64,000 bases of DNA from the NCBI GenBank assembly GCA_026225945.1, contig JAMJFZ010001089.1, forward strand, positions 4,391,501 through 4,455,500, given 5' to 3'. This document shows, in pieces, positions 1 through 12,522 of this stretch; within the stretch, counting starts at the first letter, position 1; each line of letters starts with the position of its first letter. The position numbers were made by a program, and so were the translations under genes. The notes beneath the pieces are model-generated. The model did not search any database, was not told the origin of the DNA, and was given only the letters and a program-made list of their open reading frames with translations. The stretch is from Cricetomys ansorgei (lineage: Eukaryota > Chordata > Mammalia > Rodentia > Nesomyidae).

Positions 1-204
1 TTAGTGGCGGTGGGATCCCAGGTGAGAGGAATCGGGAGTGTTGACTCTCCTTGGCGGGGCTCAGGGCATCCAAGTGCTCTCCTCCGAAGCACAGGTCTAC
101 AGAAAGCTCACTGCAGACCAGAGTGGCGAAGGCAGTGGGGCTCAGAGGGCAGGAATGGTGGGTAGTTAAGATTTATCTTGAAAATGTAAGGTATTCGTTT
201 TTAA

Positions 205-438
205 AAATTTTAGATTTACTTACTTTTATTTAATGAGTGTGGGTGTTTAGCCTGCATGAATGTCTGTGCATCACGTGCATGCAGTGCCCACAGTGGTCAG
301 AAGAGGGCATCAGATCCTCCAGAACTGGAAATACAGAAGGTTGTAAGCTGCCATGTAGGTGCTGGGAACCAAACCTGCCCCCTTCCCCCCGCAAGAACAA
401 CAAATGCATTTGACTGCTAAGCGAACTCTCCAGCCCCC
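205..438 (-). mobile_element. B3-type SINE
   Basis: Reverse-oriented: T-rich side at the left, ggtcagaagagggcatcaga and gtaggtgctgggaacc inside, and the tRNA-like head gcgaactctccagccccc at the right. Confidence 0.85.
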
Positions 439-618
439 AATGTCAGTTATTTTTAGCAATCAATAACATAGCTATTTTATTACATACAGAGTAAATATAC
501 CTACACTTTGAATGTTGTTTCTTGTTAGGATGGTGTCTCCTGTAATTTTCAGTTGTTCTTAGTCAAAAGGCAGAGATGCGGTCTCTCCTGAAAAGGAGAT
601 TTAATATAAAAATCTTTG

Positions 619-657
<39 letters not shown>

Positions 658-1244
658 TTTATATGTATCACAGACTTAATGAAATCTTACATTTAATACT
701 CATACAGTAAAAAATTCATAAAAATCCAAAGCAATTGATCTAATAAAAGAATTTATAATTTATATTACTTAGAGGTACTTTGATTAATACAAAGTCTTGT
801 GTCTCCTAATATTTTTTTTTGCTACCCATGTTTACTAAATCATAAAACAGAATTATTTGTTTGGAAGGAAATCACCAGTAAAATCTATATATCTAATGTT
901 ACATTTTTATAGCCTAATAAAACCTTTATCTTATGACCCCAGTGAATGTTGTTTAATATAGATAAGTAACATTTTATGTAATATTTAATTGACCCAAAGA
1001 TACCATATTACTAGGTCCTAAGAATGTAACAGTACCTCAGTTTATGTTATGTACTTATCAGACCTTTTAATATAATATATCCCCAGACACTACATTTACA
1101 TATATGCACATGCATTTTTAGAGTAGGCATGCCAATATATATTTTTTCTTTAAATCCACAATAAAAATGAATTAAAAATTAAAGTGGCCACAAGTCTTGT
1201 CACTCTGTTATTTGGGGAAAATTCTTAGATAATCCTTTTACAGT
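439..1244. other. AT-rich stretch, nothing recognised
   Basis: Apart from the AC microsatellite, AT-rich unique-looking DNA without a supportable gene, splice-linked exon or repeat. Confidence 0.6.
623..653. repeat. (AC)n microsatellite
   Basis: Perfect AC run of 31 bp. Confidence 0.97.
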
Positions 1245-1312
1245 CTTCCTTCCTTCCTTCCTTCTTTCCTTCCTTCTTTCCTTCCTTCCTTCCTTCCTTC
1301 CTTCCTTTCTTT
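1245..1312. repeat. (TTCC)n microsatellite from a B1 tail
   Basis: TTCC/TTCTT repeat abutting the A-tail side of the minus-strand B1 at 1313. It is the complement of a GGAA-type tail expansion. Confidence 0.95.
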
Positions 1313-1424
1313 GGTTTTTCAAGACAGAATGTCTCTGTTGTAACTCTGGCTGTCCTGGAACTCACTCTGTAGACCAGGCTGGCTTTGAACTCACAGAGAT
1401 TCACCTGCCTCTGCCTCCCAAGTG
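1313..1424 (-). mobile_element. B1 SINE (truncated)
   Basis: Reverse-oriented B1: ctctgttgtaactctggctg, tcctggaactcactctgtag, ctctgcctcccaagtg. Confidence 0.92.
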
Positions 1425-2343
1425 TCTTCTACGTGCACGTTATATGTTTGTGTATCTGTTTACTTACTTGTTACTTACAGACTAGTAAGTTACTAGTCTG
1501 GACTTTTTCCAAGAGTTACATCCCTATTTTATTAAACATTATTCAATCTAGGTGTTCCAATGGTGCCTGGCCACGTGGAGAACTCCTGGATGAATTAATC
1601 AATAAAGGGTCTTTTGAGTGACCAGTGATTGGATGCATGCCTTGTAGAAGGAGGACAGGAAGTTTCTCTTGGAGAAATAGCTAGATTAAATGAACAAGGA
1701 AAGGAGATTGGCTTCTCTGCAACCCACAGTCACCTACTGTCCCTCAAATCTCCTGGCCACTTTTACCCTAACCACCATTATCTCTCAGACTGAAATCCAA
1801 AAACCTGTTTTGCAAGATAAATCAGTGGCAGTTTGTTTCAGGACAGAGGGAACCTGGTTCACTCAAAATGGTACTGGGGAGCTCTGATGTCAGCTGGCTG
1901 AGGATGACTAACGTCATGTTTGTGATTCAACTATTGATGGTACCTGACTAACAGTGGCCTGACTTACCTTTTTGGCTTTATGATCAGCATTCAGTGGAGA
2001 TTGTATTTCAAATTTTGAATGTGGCTCTTGCCCCTACCCCAACCTATCACAAGGGGTGTGATTGTTCCTCTCCTACAATGGAGGTAATTGGCAATGAGTT
2101 TCAGCTGTCAGCCAGCAAAACCAGAAGGACAAACAGACACTGTGCAGTATACTGTGGTATTAAACTGGTTTGTTGGTTGGTCGGGCGTATTAAATGCACT
2201 TCTCACTTCTGATATTTTCATTCTATTGTGTTTATGAGGAAGTATCCCCTTCCCCTATACGAACTGTGGAGAATTTATATAATCTGGCCTGCAAATTCTT
2301 TCATTTTTATATTCATCCATCCATTCATTCATTTACTCATAAT
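1425..2343. other. Intergenic, no gene or repeat recognised
   Basis: Short ORFs only (up to 78 codons), none with recognisable protein sequence. Confidence 0.55.
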
Positions 2344-2480
2344 TTGAGCCAGGGTCTTAAACTGCAGCCTAAGCTGGAAGGGAACTACTACGCAGCCTAG
2401 GCTGGTTTGGAACTTAATTGCAATCCTCCTTCCCACGCCCCCTAGTGGTAGGATCACAGGTGTGAGCCACCATGCCCAGC
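2344..2480 (-). mobile_element. Old 7SL/B1-like SINE
   Basis: Diverged reverse-oriented monomer: gagccagggtcttaaactgc, gcctaggctggtttggaact, gtgagccaccatgcccagct. Confidence 0.7.
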
Positions 2481-4391
2481 TCTAGCCTAGAAATTTTTGA
2501 CCAGATAGGACAGACATAACAGAATCGCCGTGAGGAAGGATAGGAAAGTTGTAGAATTTAAGACTTTTAACTGCTTTGTTTGCTTTTGGATTTTTAACAC
2601 TTGTTATTGGGGACTTAGGTTCACAAAGGCTAGAAGGTGATCCAAATAACATATTCAGATAATATTTACAGGAAACCTTAATAAAGAGAATTGGACATGG
2701 ATGACTTTCCAATGGGAAGCTTCAAACCCAGGAGCACAATGGATTGAAAGTACCGTGGAGAACTTAAGACCAGGTAACTTGGAGGCTAAAGCAAATCATG
2801 ACTTTGGACTTTCTGAGCTTCAGATGACAGCAGGATTTCCCACAGAGGCTGTGCTGTTCACCAAGTCAGCCAGTAAAGGGCAAAAGAGCCATGAATGAGA
2901 ACCTAGCATGAAATCTAAATTACAGGCTGTGCTCTACAGTAGATTACTTACAGCTCTGTTCCTAGGACTTTAAAAACCACCTTAGCACTGCTTGAAAGAG
3001 AATGACAATGTCTTTTGTTTTGTTAATGAGGTGGTCTTGGGACATCTCTTGATAGCATGTAGATGAGATTGGGCACTGTTGTGGAAGTTTATTTTTAGCT
3101 ATGTATAAAATAATTGTTTTGTTCACTGTTAGGTGAGAGGCTGCCTAGCTCTTGGCATTTTGTATTGTCTGCAGGTGTTGGATTTATGTGGGGATTGTTA
3201 TAATCTGCATGTGCTATCAGTAGAACACCAGAGGAGTTCTGAACCAATAAAAACACTTGAGCTCAGAGGCTCGGGGTTCCGCTGTCCAGTATGGAGCTTG
3301 CCATGATAGTGGTTCCCTCTGCTGAGGTCTGAAAGGTCTTGCACATATGAATATACCTCCTTGTCATCTTTGGTTGAGCCACAGCAGTGGCCTAACTACT
3401 ACAGGGCATCAGAAAGAATAGATGGTTGGAATGGGGCTAGTGGTCTCTAGAGGGGTCCAGGGTTGGAGAGTGGGGACAGCATAGATTGAGTTCAGTCATG
3501 TAGCCAATAATTTAATCAACCATATCGGCATAATGAAACCTGCATTGATAAAAACCTCTGGACACCAGAGGCTTCCTGGCTGGTGGACACGTTGTTGTCC
3601 CGGGAGAGTGAGACAGCAGATCCCATGATGGGGGTACTGAGGGCTCTCTCCCAGACCTCACCTTAGGAGACCCTCCCTCCTGGCTGCTCCCCAATTATAT
3701 CCTCTTGTTATGAAACTGTATGTATGAATTTGTCCTCCCTTCACTTCCTTGGGGGATCTTCCGGGACCCCCTAACACCCACATTCCATGGACACTCGAGG
3801 CCCTGGATAAAATGTCACAGAGTTTGCATAGAGCCCGCACACATCTTCTTGTATGTTTCAAATAATCTCCAGAGGACTTGTAGTCCAATGCAACATAAAT
3901 GTTATGAAAATACATATTATGCTGTACTGTTTAAGGACTGGTGGCAAGAATAATTAAGGCCTGTGTGTGTTCGGCACAGACACGCTTGTTTTTTTGAGTG
4001 TTTTCACGTTACAGATGGTTTCACCTATGGATCGGGAGGGTGTGTGGTGTCAGTGATACAGGCATCCACCACGGCGCCCCATTTTAGGGAAAGTAACGTT
4101 GAGAAGTAAAGCGCACCTTGGATTTCATTTTCATATTCTACACTGACTGAGTCTTAGAAAGGAATTCTTCACTAACTGCACTGTTGTGCAGTCTGCACTG
4201 GCAGACGCCTGCTTTGCCTCACAGATTCGCAGACACTGTGGGGCTTTATGGTGCACACGGGATTTATTCCCCCGCAGTGCTCCATGTTACCATAGGGAGA
4301 ACAGGACAGTCAGCGAGGCGACGCAGCTGGGTGGACACAGGAACAGGGGACAAATCCTGGAATCCTATCGAAGAGTCTCGTGACTGGAGAC
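2481..4391. other. Intergenic, nothing firmly recognised
   Basis: No coding signal. 3190-3410 has an LTR-like feel (aaccaataaaaacacttgag) but lacks clear LTR ends. ORFs up to 85 codons on both strands overlap each other and look random. Confidence 0.5.
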
Positions 4392-4542
4392 GGGGCTGGC
4401 AAGATGGCTCAGAGGGTAAAGGCACTGGCTGCCAAGCCTGATGACCCGAATTCAATCCCTGGCATTCACCTGATGAGAGGAGAGAACTGATTCCTGAGAA
4501 TTGTTTTCTGACCTCCACATGTGTGCCACGGCGCTTGTCCTA
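4392..4542 (+). mobile_element. B2/B3-type SINE
   Basis: tRNA-like head ggggctggcaagatggctca, then ttctgacctccacatgtg, followed by a CA-rich tail. Confidence 0.8.
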
Positions 4543-4624
4543 CCACATACATACATGCATATACACATACATACCTACCTACAAACACACACGCACACAT
4601 ACATACACACACACACACACACAC
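4543..4624. repeat. CATA/CA microsatellite (SINE tail)
   Basis: Mixed CATA, CCTA and CA repeat of about 80 bp following the SINE. Confidence 0.93.
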
Positions 4625-5931
4625 TAATTTGTTTAAATACTAGCTAGATTTCAGGAAAAGGAAACAGGTGATGAGCTAGAACAGAAACACAGAGTTCCCT
4701 CAAGGCACGGGGTTCACAGGAGGGGTGCTCCACCTGTTCCAATGCTCCAGGGGATAGAGGCATGTCCTCGTTCCAGGAGCCACCCTAGGACTTCTAAATG
4801 ACCACATCGCTTCCTCCTTTCTCCCCCAGAAGTTCAGGCCAAAGGAGGGGTGTCTACAAAATTAAAATTCATGATTATATGTTAGGGTCTGTAATTGACA
4901 GTCCCTTCAAAGTAAGCTGAGGCTACGTCTTGCTGACCTTGAGGTTCTCGTGGATTAATCAACAGCTCAGTGCAGGAGCCTGGCTCAAGGCTCCAGATGC
5001 TTAATCACGATTTGTGGTTCGACCAAGAGACCAATGACAAAAGTGCTACTGTCAATCATGAAGCCCTTGACCCAGCCTGAGCAACGGGAGCCTCACCTTA
5101 ATTTGCAAAAGCTTTCTGAAAACACGTGTACAAAACCTAGCGCAGCTGGCTCTATGGAGGAAAGACTCACATTTCGAAGAGATCTTTCTCTTCATAGGAT
5201 TTAAGTGACTAACATACAAAAATCAACCCACCCACATATTAAGCACAAGGAGTTCTGTAAAACCAGAGGGGAAGAACACTCAGCCCATAGTCAGGCGGAT
5301 GACACAGCATCATGACAAATGCCTAACGAATACTCCTAGAGATGAGACGACATCAAAGTAACCGGCTGAAGGACACGAGGTGTCAGTCTAGGGCAGAAAA
5401 CACTGTGTTTATATAACGTAATTACGCTTCTTAGTGTTAACCGGGCACTTTGATGTTCAATCAACAATATGCAAAAGCTCGGAGTGGATTATGATTAGGA
5501 CAACTCAGCAGGCTAGGAAGTTTCTGAGTCACTGCTAAGAACAAGCTCTGTGACTTCAACAGTGATGTGACAGAGCTCAGTCTACACACACACACACTGC
5601 TCAGATGGAGCCAGCTGAATAGTGCAGGCCCCGCTGTGTAGGATTTACGGGGCACCTGAAACGATTTCAAAATGAATACTTAAAAATGGATAAGTATAAG
5701 AATACATTCTATACTGAAAGTGTAGTTTTTAATGTAAAGCTTCAGAACTTCAGTTTAGTTCTGAACAACAACTCCAACTGTATGAGGTTCACTACATTGT
5801 ATAGACTTTGGGTCTGGTTAATTTTGGTGTGTGATGTTTTTATTTATTTGAAAGTTTTTCTTAATAATAAAGTTTATCTTAAAAATAATAAAAAAAAAAT
5901 CTTCACACCCGTTATACAATTGTATGCTTGG
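4625..5931. other. Repeat-poor intergenic block
   Basis: About 1.3 kb with almost no recognisable repeats. 4900-5130 has several TAATC homeodomain-type cores and may be a conserved noncoding element. Nothing coding. Confidence 0.5.
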
Positions 5932-6043
5932 TTCTTCCTTCCTTTTTCTTCCTTTCTTCCTTCCTTCTCTCTTTCTTGTTTCCTCCCTCTCTCCCTCTCT
6001 CCCTCCCTCCCTCCCTCCCTTCCTTCCTTCCTTCCTTCCTTCC
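5932..6043. repeat. TTCC/CTCC-rich microsatellite
   Basis: 110-bp pyrimidine tract of TTCC, CTCC and CCCT units next to a B1-like SINE. Confidence 0.95.
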
Positions 6044-6166
6044 AGAAATGTCTTAGCCTTGGCTAGCCTGAAACTCACTATGTAGATTAGGCTGGCCATG
6101 AACTCACTGTGTCTGCCTCTGCCTTCTGAGTGCTAAGATTAAAGGTCTATGCCACCAAGCTTAGCT
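6044..6166 (-). mobile_element. Diverged B1-like SINE
   Basis: Reverse-oriented: ctagcctgaaactcactatg, ctctgccttctgagtgctaa, gccaccaagcttagct. Confidence 0.8.
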
Positions 6167-7782
6167 CATGTGCCTTTTCTAAGAGCAACAGAAAAACGCA
6201 TTTTCTCCTCAAGATGAACTGCCTACATTAACTTAGCCTTCCTTACAGGATCCAGAAATAAACATGGTCCTTCTGGCTAGCACAGGGGCATCCAACTGTG
6301 TTGACAGTGTGGCCCCAGCAACCAGGAAACCCTGTGCGAATTGGCTACGCTATCTCCTCTTCCTTTGCTCTGTCTGCCAGGTGGGAGCTTGATGTCTGAT
6401 GGCCGTCGGCGGTCTGGCTCTTGGTGGCACCCGCCTGTTATCGTCGTCTGGAAAACCAACCACTCTGCTTCCAGAATCTCGGAGCCTTCCAGGGCACCGC
6501 CGATAAGGGATTCTCAGGCCGTGGTGCCAGGAGCTTTCTTGGCGAGGGACTGAGGAAGACCATTGTTGGAGCTGGCTGTTATCTCTCGCTCCTACTCCAC
6601 TTGGCAGAGATGCAAGGCCCATCACTGCGGTGTGGAAACGGCTGCTGGACACCGGAGGAGCCAGAGCGTCAATAAACACGAGGCACACAGGAAATAGCAA
6701 CCAGTCTTGCAAACAAAAAGAGAAACATTCTCAAGTTTATTGGATGCTGAGATGTTTGTCCTTGGTAGCGCTACCCAGCTTTATCTCAGCCCACAGCCTT
6801 CCTATGGAAGAAGCAAGGAAGTGAGCGTTTTATCAGTGGGGATCGGAGGGAATGTTTACGTTTGGCTGACGTGGCTCGGAAAGTATTTTTGGTGCCGAGA
6901 GTACTGTTTTTGTTCATTGCAAATGTCTGTCTTTGTCATTCATTCCTTTGTTAGACTCCGTAGTCTAGGAAATCCCCAGTCAACTAAGATGTTTCTTGTC
7001 TCCCCAAGCCATCAGGGAACCTCCAGACTACGGCCTCCTGGAAGGGCAAACTGCCAGTATGCTCCTGAGGACAGCAGCAGAGTAGACCACATCCCCACTC
7101 CCCCACCCCGCCTGTCCAAGGGCAGCCATAGCTCAGAGGCAGACACACCTACAAGGAGATAGCTGCGCGGGGCATGCCCCCTGCAGACATTGCATGATGC
7201 TGCACCCTGGCCCCTGGCCCAGTTCTACAATAGCCTTGCAACGCAGCAACTATACTAACCATCCGGTAGCCGCCTTGGGAATGTCAAAAGCCACTCTGTC
7301 AACTGTGTAGCAGGAACCAAGTGTCCCCCATGAGATCCAAACTCAACTGTTGAAAATACCATGCCACCTTCAGGATTCTTGGAGTGTTGCAGGGAGAGGG
7401 AACCAACCACCGTTCCAGGTCATCTTCCCACCCAGAGACCTTGAATCAACAAGAGCAGGGAAGAGCAGCTTTATAAAACACCCCAAGACTGGGATCACGA
7501 GAGAGGCAGTGCTGTCTGGGGTGATTTGGGATGCCTCACACTAATCCTGTAATGAGAGTCATAGGTGATGAGTATATCTCTGTTTCCTCTAGGAAACAGG
7601 TTTTAACCTAGAACACATATTGGTAACATTCTCTTCCATGTTCAGAAAAGCACTTTACTTTGGTAAATGGCCCCCTTCTCCACTAGCTGTACCAATAGCA
7701 CAGCTGTACTATAGGGCTGCTTACCACCTGTGCTTTCATTTAATTTGGTTTCAACAAACACTCCTTAGAACAGCTGGGGATC
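6167..7782. other. Intergenic, moderately CpG-bearing, no gene recognised
   Basis: 6380-6660 is locally GC-rich with a 120-codon minus-strand ORF (6350-6712) and overlapping plus-strand ORFs. None matches a family I know. Composition does not reach a clear CpG island. Confidence 0.45.
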
Positions 7783-8098
7783 GGCCAGGTGTCTCTGCTG
7801 TACAGCCATTACTAGCACTAGGAAGATCAGAGGCAAGATTGCAACTTGGAAGACATTTTGGGTACATAGTGAGTTCCGGGGCAGGTTGGGTTATGTAGTG
7901 AAGGGGGAGAAGAGGGATAGAGATGGGGAGGAGGGAAGAGAGGGAGAGGGAGGAGCCTCGAGCTAATCATGGTGAAGTTTGTCTGTAATCCTAGCACTTG
8001 GGAGCAAGATCAGTAGCTCCAAATTCTCCTCAGCAGCAAAGCAAGTTTGAAGCCAGCTTGAGATACTTGGGACCCAATCTCAAAAAGAAACAGAAATA
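7783..8098 (+). mobile_element. Two diverged B1-type SINEs around a GA-rich tract
   Basis: 7783-7900 (ggccaggtgtctctgctgta, tacatagtgagttccggggc) and 7961-8098 (gtaatcctagcacttgggag, tgaagccagcttgagatac) are degenerate B1 sequence. The GA-rich run lies at 7901-7952. Confidence 0.55.
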
Positions 8099-8762
8099 AC
8101 ATTAAAAACAAACCAATTACTGTCCCCTTTCCTGACATTTTACAGGGCGGTCACTGAGTCCCAGGAAGGTGGAGTAAATTGTCCAGGGACACACATGGGG
8201 ATTTTAAAGACATTTCTTTATCCCCTAGGGTACCAAGTTCTTCCCTCCACAGCATGTAGGTTTTGTGGTTGAAGTATCTATCCATGAAGTGGGGTCTCAG
8301 GTCTCAGGGGCTAGAGCAGATCCTAGGATCTCTGAGTAGCTACAACTTGAACAGTGAGGCGGAACTAGTTGATCAAGTGAAGGAACCAGTAGATTACTGA
8401 AAGATGGCCAGTGAGGAAAGCAGATAAAAATGAGAAGTTGGGGCACTCCTGACATCTGTTAGCAGCAATTGGGAATTATGGATTGTTTAATATAATGTGC
8501 CTAACCACAGTAATAGTAAGAGCAGGCGTGACTACACCACCTGTTGGCCAGTGCAGTAGTAACAGCACAAGACAGAAAGAAATGGCCAGGACGAGAGGAT
8601 GTCTATTGCAGGTAATGAGTGCAACAGAAGTACAAATTTCTGGGAAATGGAGGTGTTCTTTTCCTTTCTCTGAACCCGTAGTCTCTTTAAACACACAGTG
8701 CACTTCTTTCTTAGAGTACTCAAGCCAGTGGGTCGAGTCTGAAGGGTTTTGTGTTTGCAGTG
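8099..8762. other. Intergenic, nothing recognised
   Basis: No gene, RNA or repeat that I can support. Confidence 0.5.
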
Positions 8763-8831
8763 CAGGGGCTTGAACCCAGGACCTTGAGTGGTAGAGCACT
8801 CGCTCTACCACTGCAATACACTCCCTTCCCC
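8763..8831 (-). mobile_element. ID-type SINE
   Basis: Reverse-oriented tRNA-Ala-like head: aggggcttgaacccaggacc and agagcactcgctctaccact. Confidence 0.8.
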
Positions 8832-9497
8832 AGTTTGCAGTTTTCATATCACTTGCTCAACAAGTCTAAAAGGTAACTGCATACTTCATGTGTTTCTATG
8901 ACATATCTTCTCATACAGACAACTGCCGGGGTGCTTGGCGCTCTAAGGAGAAACTTCTGCTACGGTGTTAGTTAGCAGCGTTACTTCTGAGACATATACA
9001 ACTGGGCCGCTCTTATGCTGACCCACCCACCCAGAGAAGAACTTATTAAAACCTAGGCTAAGAACTAAGAAAACAGATAAAGAACCATGTCTGCCGCTGC
9101 CAAGAAGTTGTTTGGCTCACGGATGGAATTTCCTAGTTCCCGTGTTGCTCTTGGCTGTGCAAAAATTAGATATTTGAAATGTTATTATTATACAAAAAGG
9201 GTAGGTCATGCCACTTAGAGAGAGGAAAAGACCTCACGGATGCTGCAGGGTGAGGGTGCTCGTGGAGATATCAGGTATTAGTACAGCCCCAAGGGAGGGT
9301 CTGAGCCACTCGTTCCTTATAGAATGACAAGCCCCTGTCACTTTTCCCACAACTGAGTGAAGGATGGAGAAATGATACTGTGGGGTTGCTTTCAGTGGTC
9401 TTCGAGAAAGAGAGTCAATACTCTGTCTGGAAGGAAGACGATTGTTATGTTATGTGGGGCTGCTTGCTTGCTAGACTCGCACGTGGAACAAGCTGGC
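8832..9497. other. Intergenic, nothing recognised
   Basis: Short random ORFs only. Confidence 0.5.
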
Positions 9498-9658
9498 GAG
9501 ACCAGTGTGGTGACGACTCACTCCTGTGCTCCCAACACTCAGGAGGCTGAGGCGAGAGCATTGCTGAGTTTGAGGCCAACCTGGGCTGCACAGTGAGTTA
9601 CAGGCTCTTCAGGGATGTTTCTAAGACCTCATCTCAGAGGACCAAACAAACAAACAAA
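9498..9658 (+). mobile_element. B1 SINE (diverged)
   Basis: gtgctcccaacactcaggag, gaggccaacctgggctgcac, and a (CAAA)n tail. Confidence 0.85.
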
Positions 9659-10513
9659 CCCAGGCTTATGACGTGAAGAACATGGAAGCTGAGGTAGCTT
9701 TGGTGTTTACAGTTCACGAGACACTTGCTTCCTCAGGCATGGCCGTTGCATTCCGCAGCTCAGCAGTCCTGTGGCCAGTGGCTTCTGTATTGTACGGTAC
9801 AACAAGCACAGGACGATTCCGCCATTCCAGAAAGATGACTGGACAACTGGGAAGTGGAATGTGTGACTACTCTAGAGGTCATGGGACCTGGGAGAATGGA
9901 GCTGATAACCGAGGCAGACTAAAGTCTCATGCTATAGCCAGGTTTATTCAGAGCGCCAGACAATGTATACTCTTATTTAAGGGTAAAGAAAGGTCACCTG
10001 AGGAAAGTTCTTTTGCGTTCAAGCTGAATACCATCACAAGGACAAGCTGCACGTGGTTGGCTAAAAGCATGTTTTCCCACAGAGGCATATAAAGGATAGT
10101 TTAAATATTTGACCGAGTAACATCAGCAAGCAGTAACGAGCAATCTGGTCAACTCATGCCTGCCTGCTACACCTGGGAAGAGCACGAAAACACATTCCAA
10201 GAACGATCCTGTGTTTTGAAGAAACGGAGGTCATAAAACTCTTGGGTCTTGTTTTCTCCGAGTGTTCTCACAGGCACTCAGAACTCTTGTCACGTGACTC
10301 CATTCCTGGACCGTCTTCTGTCAGAACAAGTCTCCTACAGAGGTGCAGAGTTGGGATTGAACAGAGAGCTAAGAGGTTTAGAAGTCAGAAGGAGAAATTA
10401 TAGCTAATTACAATGAAATGTAACCGGAATTTAAGATCACAGTTGAAACTTGTGGGTGGGTGGGAGGTGGAGGGCATAGGGGTTATTGGCTGGTTTCCTC
10501 AGCTACCATCTAC
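9659..10513. other. Intergenic with a possible LTR fragment
   Basis: A 139-codon ORF (9673-10092) is open but matches no family I know. On the minus strand 9890-10110 has a TATA-like and AATAAA spacing (gaataaacctggctatagc) that could be part of an ERV LTR; ends are not defined. Confidence 0.35.
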
Positions 10514-10726
10514 CGTTGTTTTTGAGACAGGATCTCTTACTGGCCTGGAACCTGCTAATTAGAAGAGCTAGGGGTGGCGGCCATCAGGCCTCAGGGAGCG
10601 TCTTGTCTCTGCCTCCCCAGAGCTGGGATTGCAAGCACATGCCACCAAGCTTGACTCTTTATGTGGGTCCTTGGGATTGAACCCGGGTCCTCAAGCAGGT
10701 TACTGTCTGAGCAACCTCTCCAGCCC
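10514..10726 (-). mobile_element. B4-type (B1+ID) composite SINE
   Basis: B1-like left part (tttgagacaggatctcttac, agctgggattgcaagcacat) joined to a reverse tRNA-like head ending caacctctccagccc. Confidence 0.75.
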
Positions 10727-11360
10727 TGCAGAAACTTTTTAAAGTATGTAAGTCAAACAAAAATTAGGGAGATAAGCTTCTTCCCATCACTGCAGGTGTT
10801 TGGGCGAGCGGCTGTTTCGGATCTTGTTTGTGCGACAAGCAAGATGCTGCGCCTGTGTGTGGCCCTCACGCGGACCTGGGATCCCGGACTGAGTGGTCTC
10901 GCATTTTTCAGCTTCTGCCTGTCAAAAGGGTCTTGCAATTAGAACACTGGGAAAGAGTGGGGTGTTCTTCTGCACACAAGCTCGTAGACCTGCCTGGCCT
11001 GCAAATATCCTAACAGAGACGTGTGTGTGGCATGCGCACGTGGGCGCGTGTTGTTTGTCACGTGGTGGCGGTGGAGTCAGGCAGGGTGGTGGTGGGTATG
11101 AATGACAGGGATGGGAGGGGGATAAGAGAATGTGTCAAGGAAGAGTGATCCACTGATCCAAAACTGACCTTTTCTTTCACATAGTGGAAATCAGTACACA
11201 TTTTACTGAACAGTGTTACCTTGTCGTTTTCTGTGTCTGCACAATAGTTTGTTTTAAATACATCACAGTTGAGCTCATCGGTTTCCTATTCGTGGGTATT
11301 GTTGTTGTTCCCAGTATTTTGATCATATGTGAAAAGCACTAAGAACTTTGTGCATTTGCC
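10727..11360. other. Intergenic, nothing recognised
   Basis: Includes a GT/CG-rich patch at 11020-11060. No gene or repeat supported. Confidence 0.5.
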
Positions 11361-11647
11361 TCTTTTCTTTTTCTTTTTTTTTTTTTTTTTTTTGAGACAA
11401 AGTCTTCTCTAGGCTGGAGTGGCCTGAATCTCTTGGTCCTCCATCTTCCAAATGGTATTACAGACATATAACACCATACACACCCACATGTCTTTTTTTT
11501 TTTTTTCTCTTCTGTTTTTTTTTTTTTTTGAAATATAGTCTCATTAGTCCTGAAGTCACTATTAGCCAAGGCTGGCCTCCACCTTTTGGCAATGTCTTGC
11601 CTAGTCAGCTTGTGGGAATTACACACATGAGACACTGCACTGAGCTG
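11361..11647 (-). mobile_element. Two adjacent diverged B1-like monomers with poly(T)
   Basis: Two reverse-oriented units, 11361-11490 (gagacaaagtcttctctagg) and 11492-11647 (atagtctcattagtcctgaa, aaggctggcctcc), each preceded by a long T run. They suggest two insertions at the same A/T-rich site. Confidence 0.7.
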
Positions 11648-12410
11648 TATACACCTTGACACATAAATGAAAGTGTATACATTTTAAATACTAGCAGATG
11701 TTTCTACAGTTCCCTCCCCCACCTCGAAGGGGTTACAACAATTAGCATCTCATTGACAGGACAGAAGCCGTCACTGTCCCCCTTCCCTGCTAACACAGTG
11801 CATTGTAATAACACCTCACAGTTGTTTATTGTATGTTGATTCTGCCCCAAACCATACAAGGTGTGCATGTCACCAAATAAACGTTGGGTCCTGTGGTTGG
11901 GGGGGGGGGCACAGCGAAGTGATAGCCCATGCTTAATGAGCCCCGGGATCAAAGTTCAATTCTCTGTGTCCCTCAAACAAAAAAGTATGTTCTGATCCTG
12001 AGCCTTTCACCCAGTCTATTGTGACCTCAACCTCACCTATATAAACCCTGAAGTCTAAGGGAGAAACATACCCAAGACAAACAGACCGAAAGGGTCACGT
12101 GGACAAGTGTCACCAATATTTCAATTAGCCAGTGTGTACCCACAGTTGTCTGGATATGTGCTTTAGGGGTGGAGGTGGGATAAGAAATCCATAGACTGCA
12201 CCGGATTCCTAGAATGGTATATGACTTCAGAAAAAAAAAAGCCAAGGATTGGTGGTCTGGATGATAAAGAAACAAGAGATGAAAAATCCATATACTTAAT
12301 TTTAAGCTATTAATTTAGATATACTAAATGACGCTGTGAACTTAAATTATTACTATGAAAATAACACTATCGCTGTAGACCAGTTATGTACCTTCTCTCT
12401 TGTCGTTCCA
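11648..12410. other. Intergenic, nothing recognised
   Basis: Contains an 11-nt G run at 11899-11909. No coding or RNA signal. Confidence 0.5.
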
Positions 12411-12522
12411 TTTGTTTTCTAAGCCAGAGTCTCATTAGAACAGCTCAGGCTGACCACAGCAATGCTACCTCCCATCTGTTAAATGCTGGGTTTAGGATTA
12501 TCAGCATGTGGAACACCTGACT
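12411..12522 (-). mobile_element. Diverged B1-like SINE
   Basis: agccagagtctcattagaac, gctcaggctgaccacagcaa, aatgctgggtttaggatta in reverse orientation. Confidence 0.6.

Noticed and set aside
5686..6099. 126- and 93-codon ORFs over a pyrimidine tract
   Set aside because: Both are driven by the TTCC/CTCC repeat and a B1-like SINE. No family resemblance.
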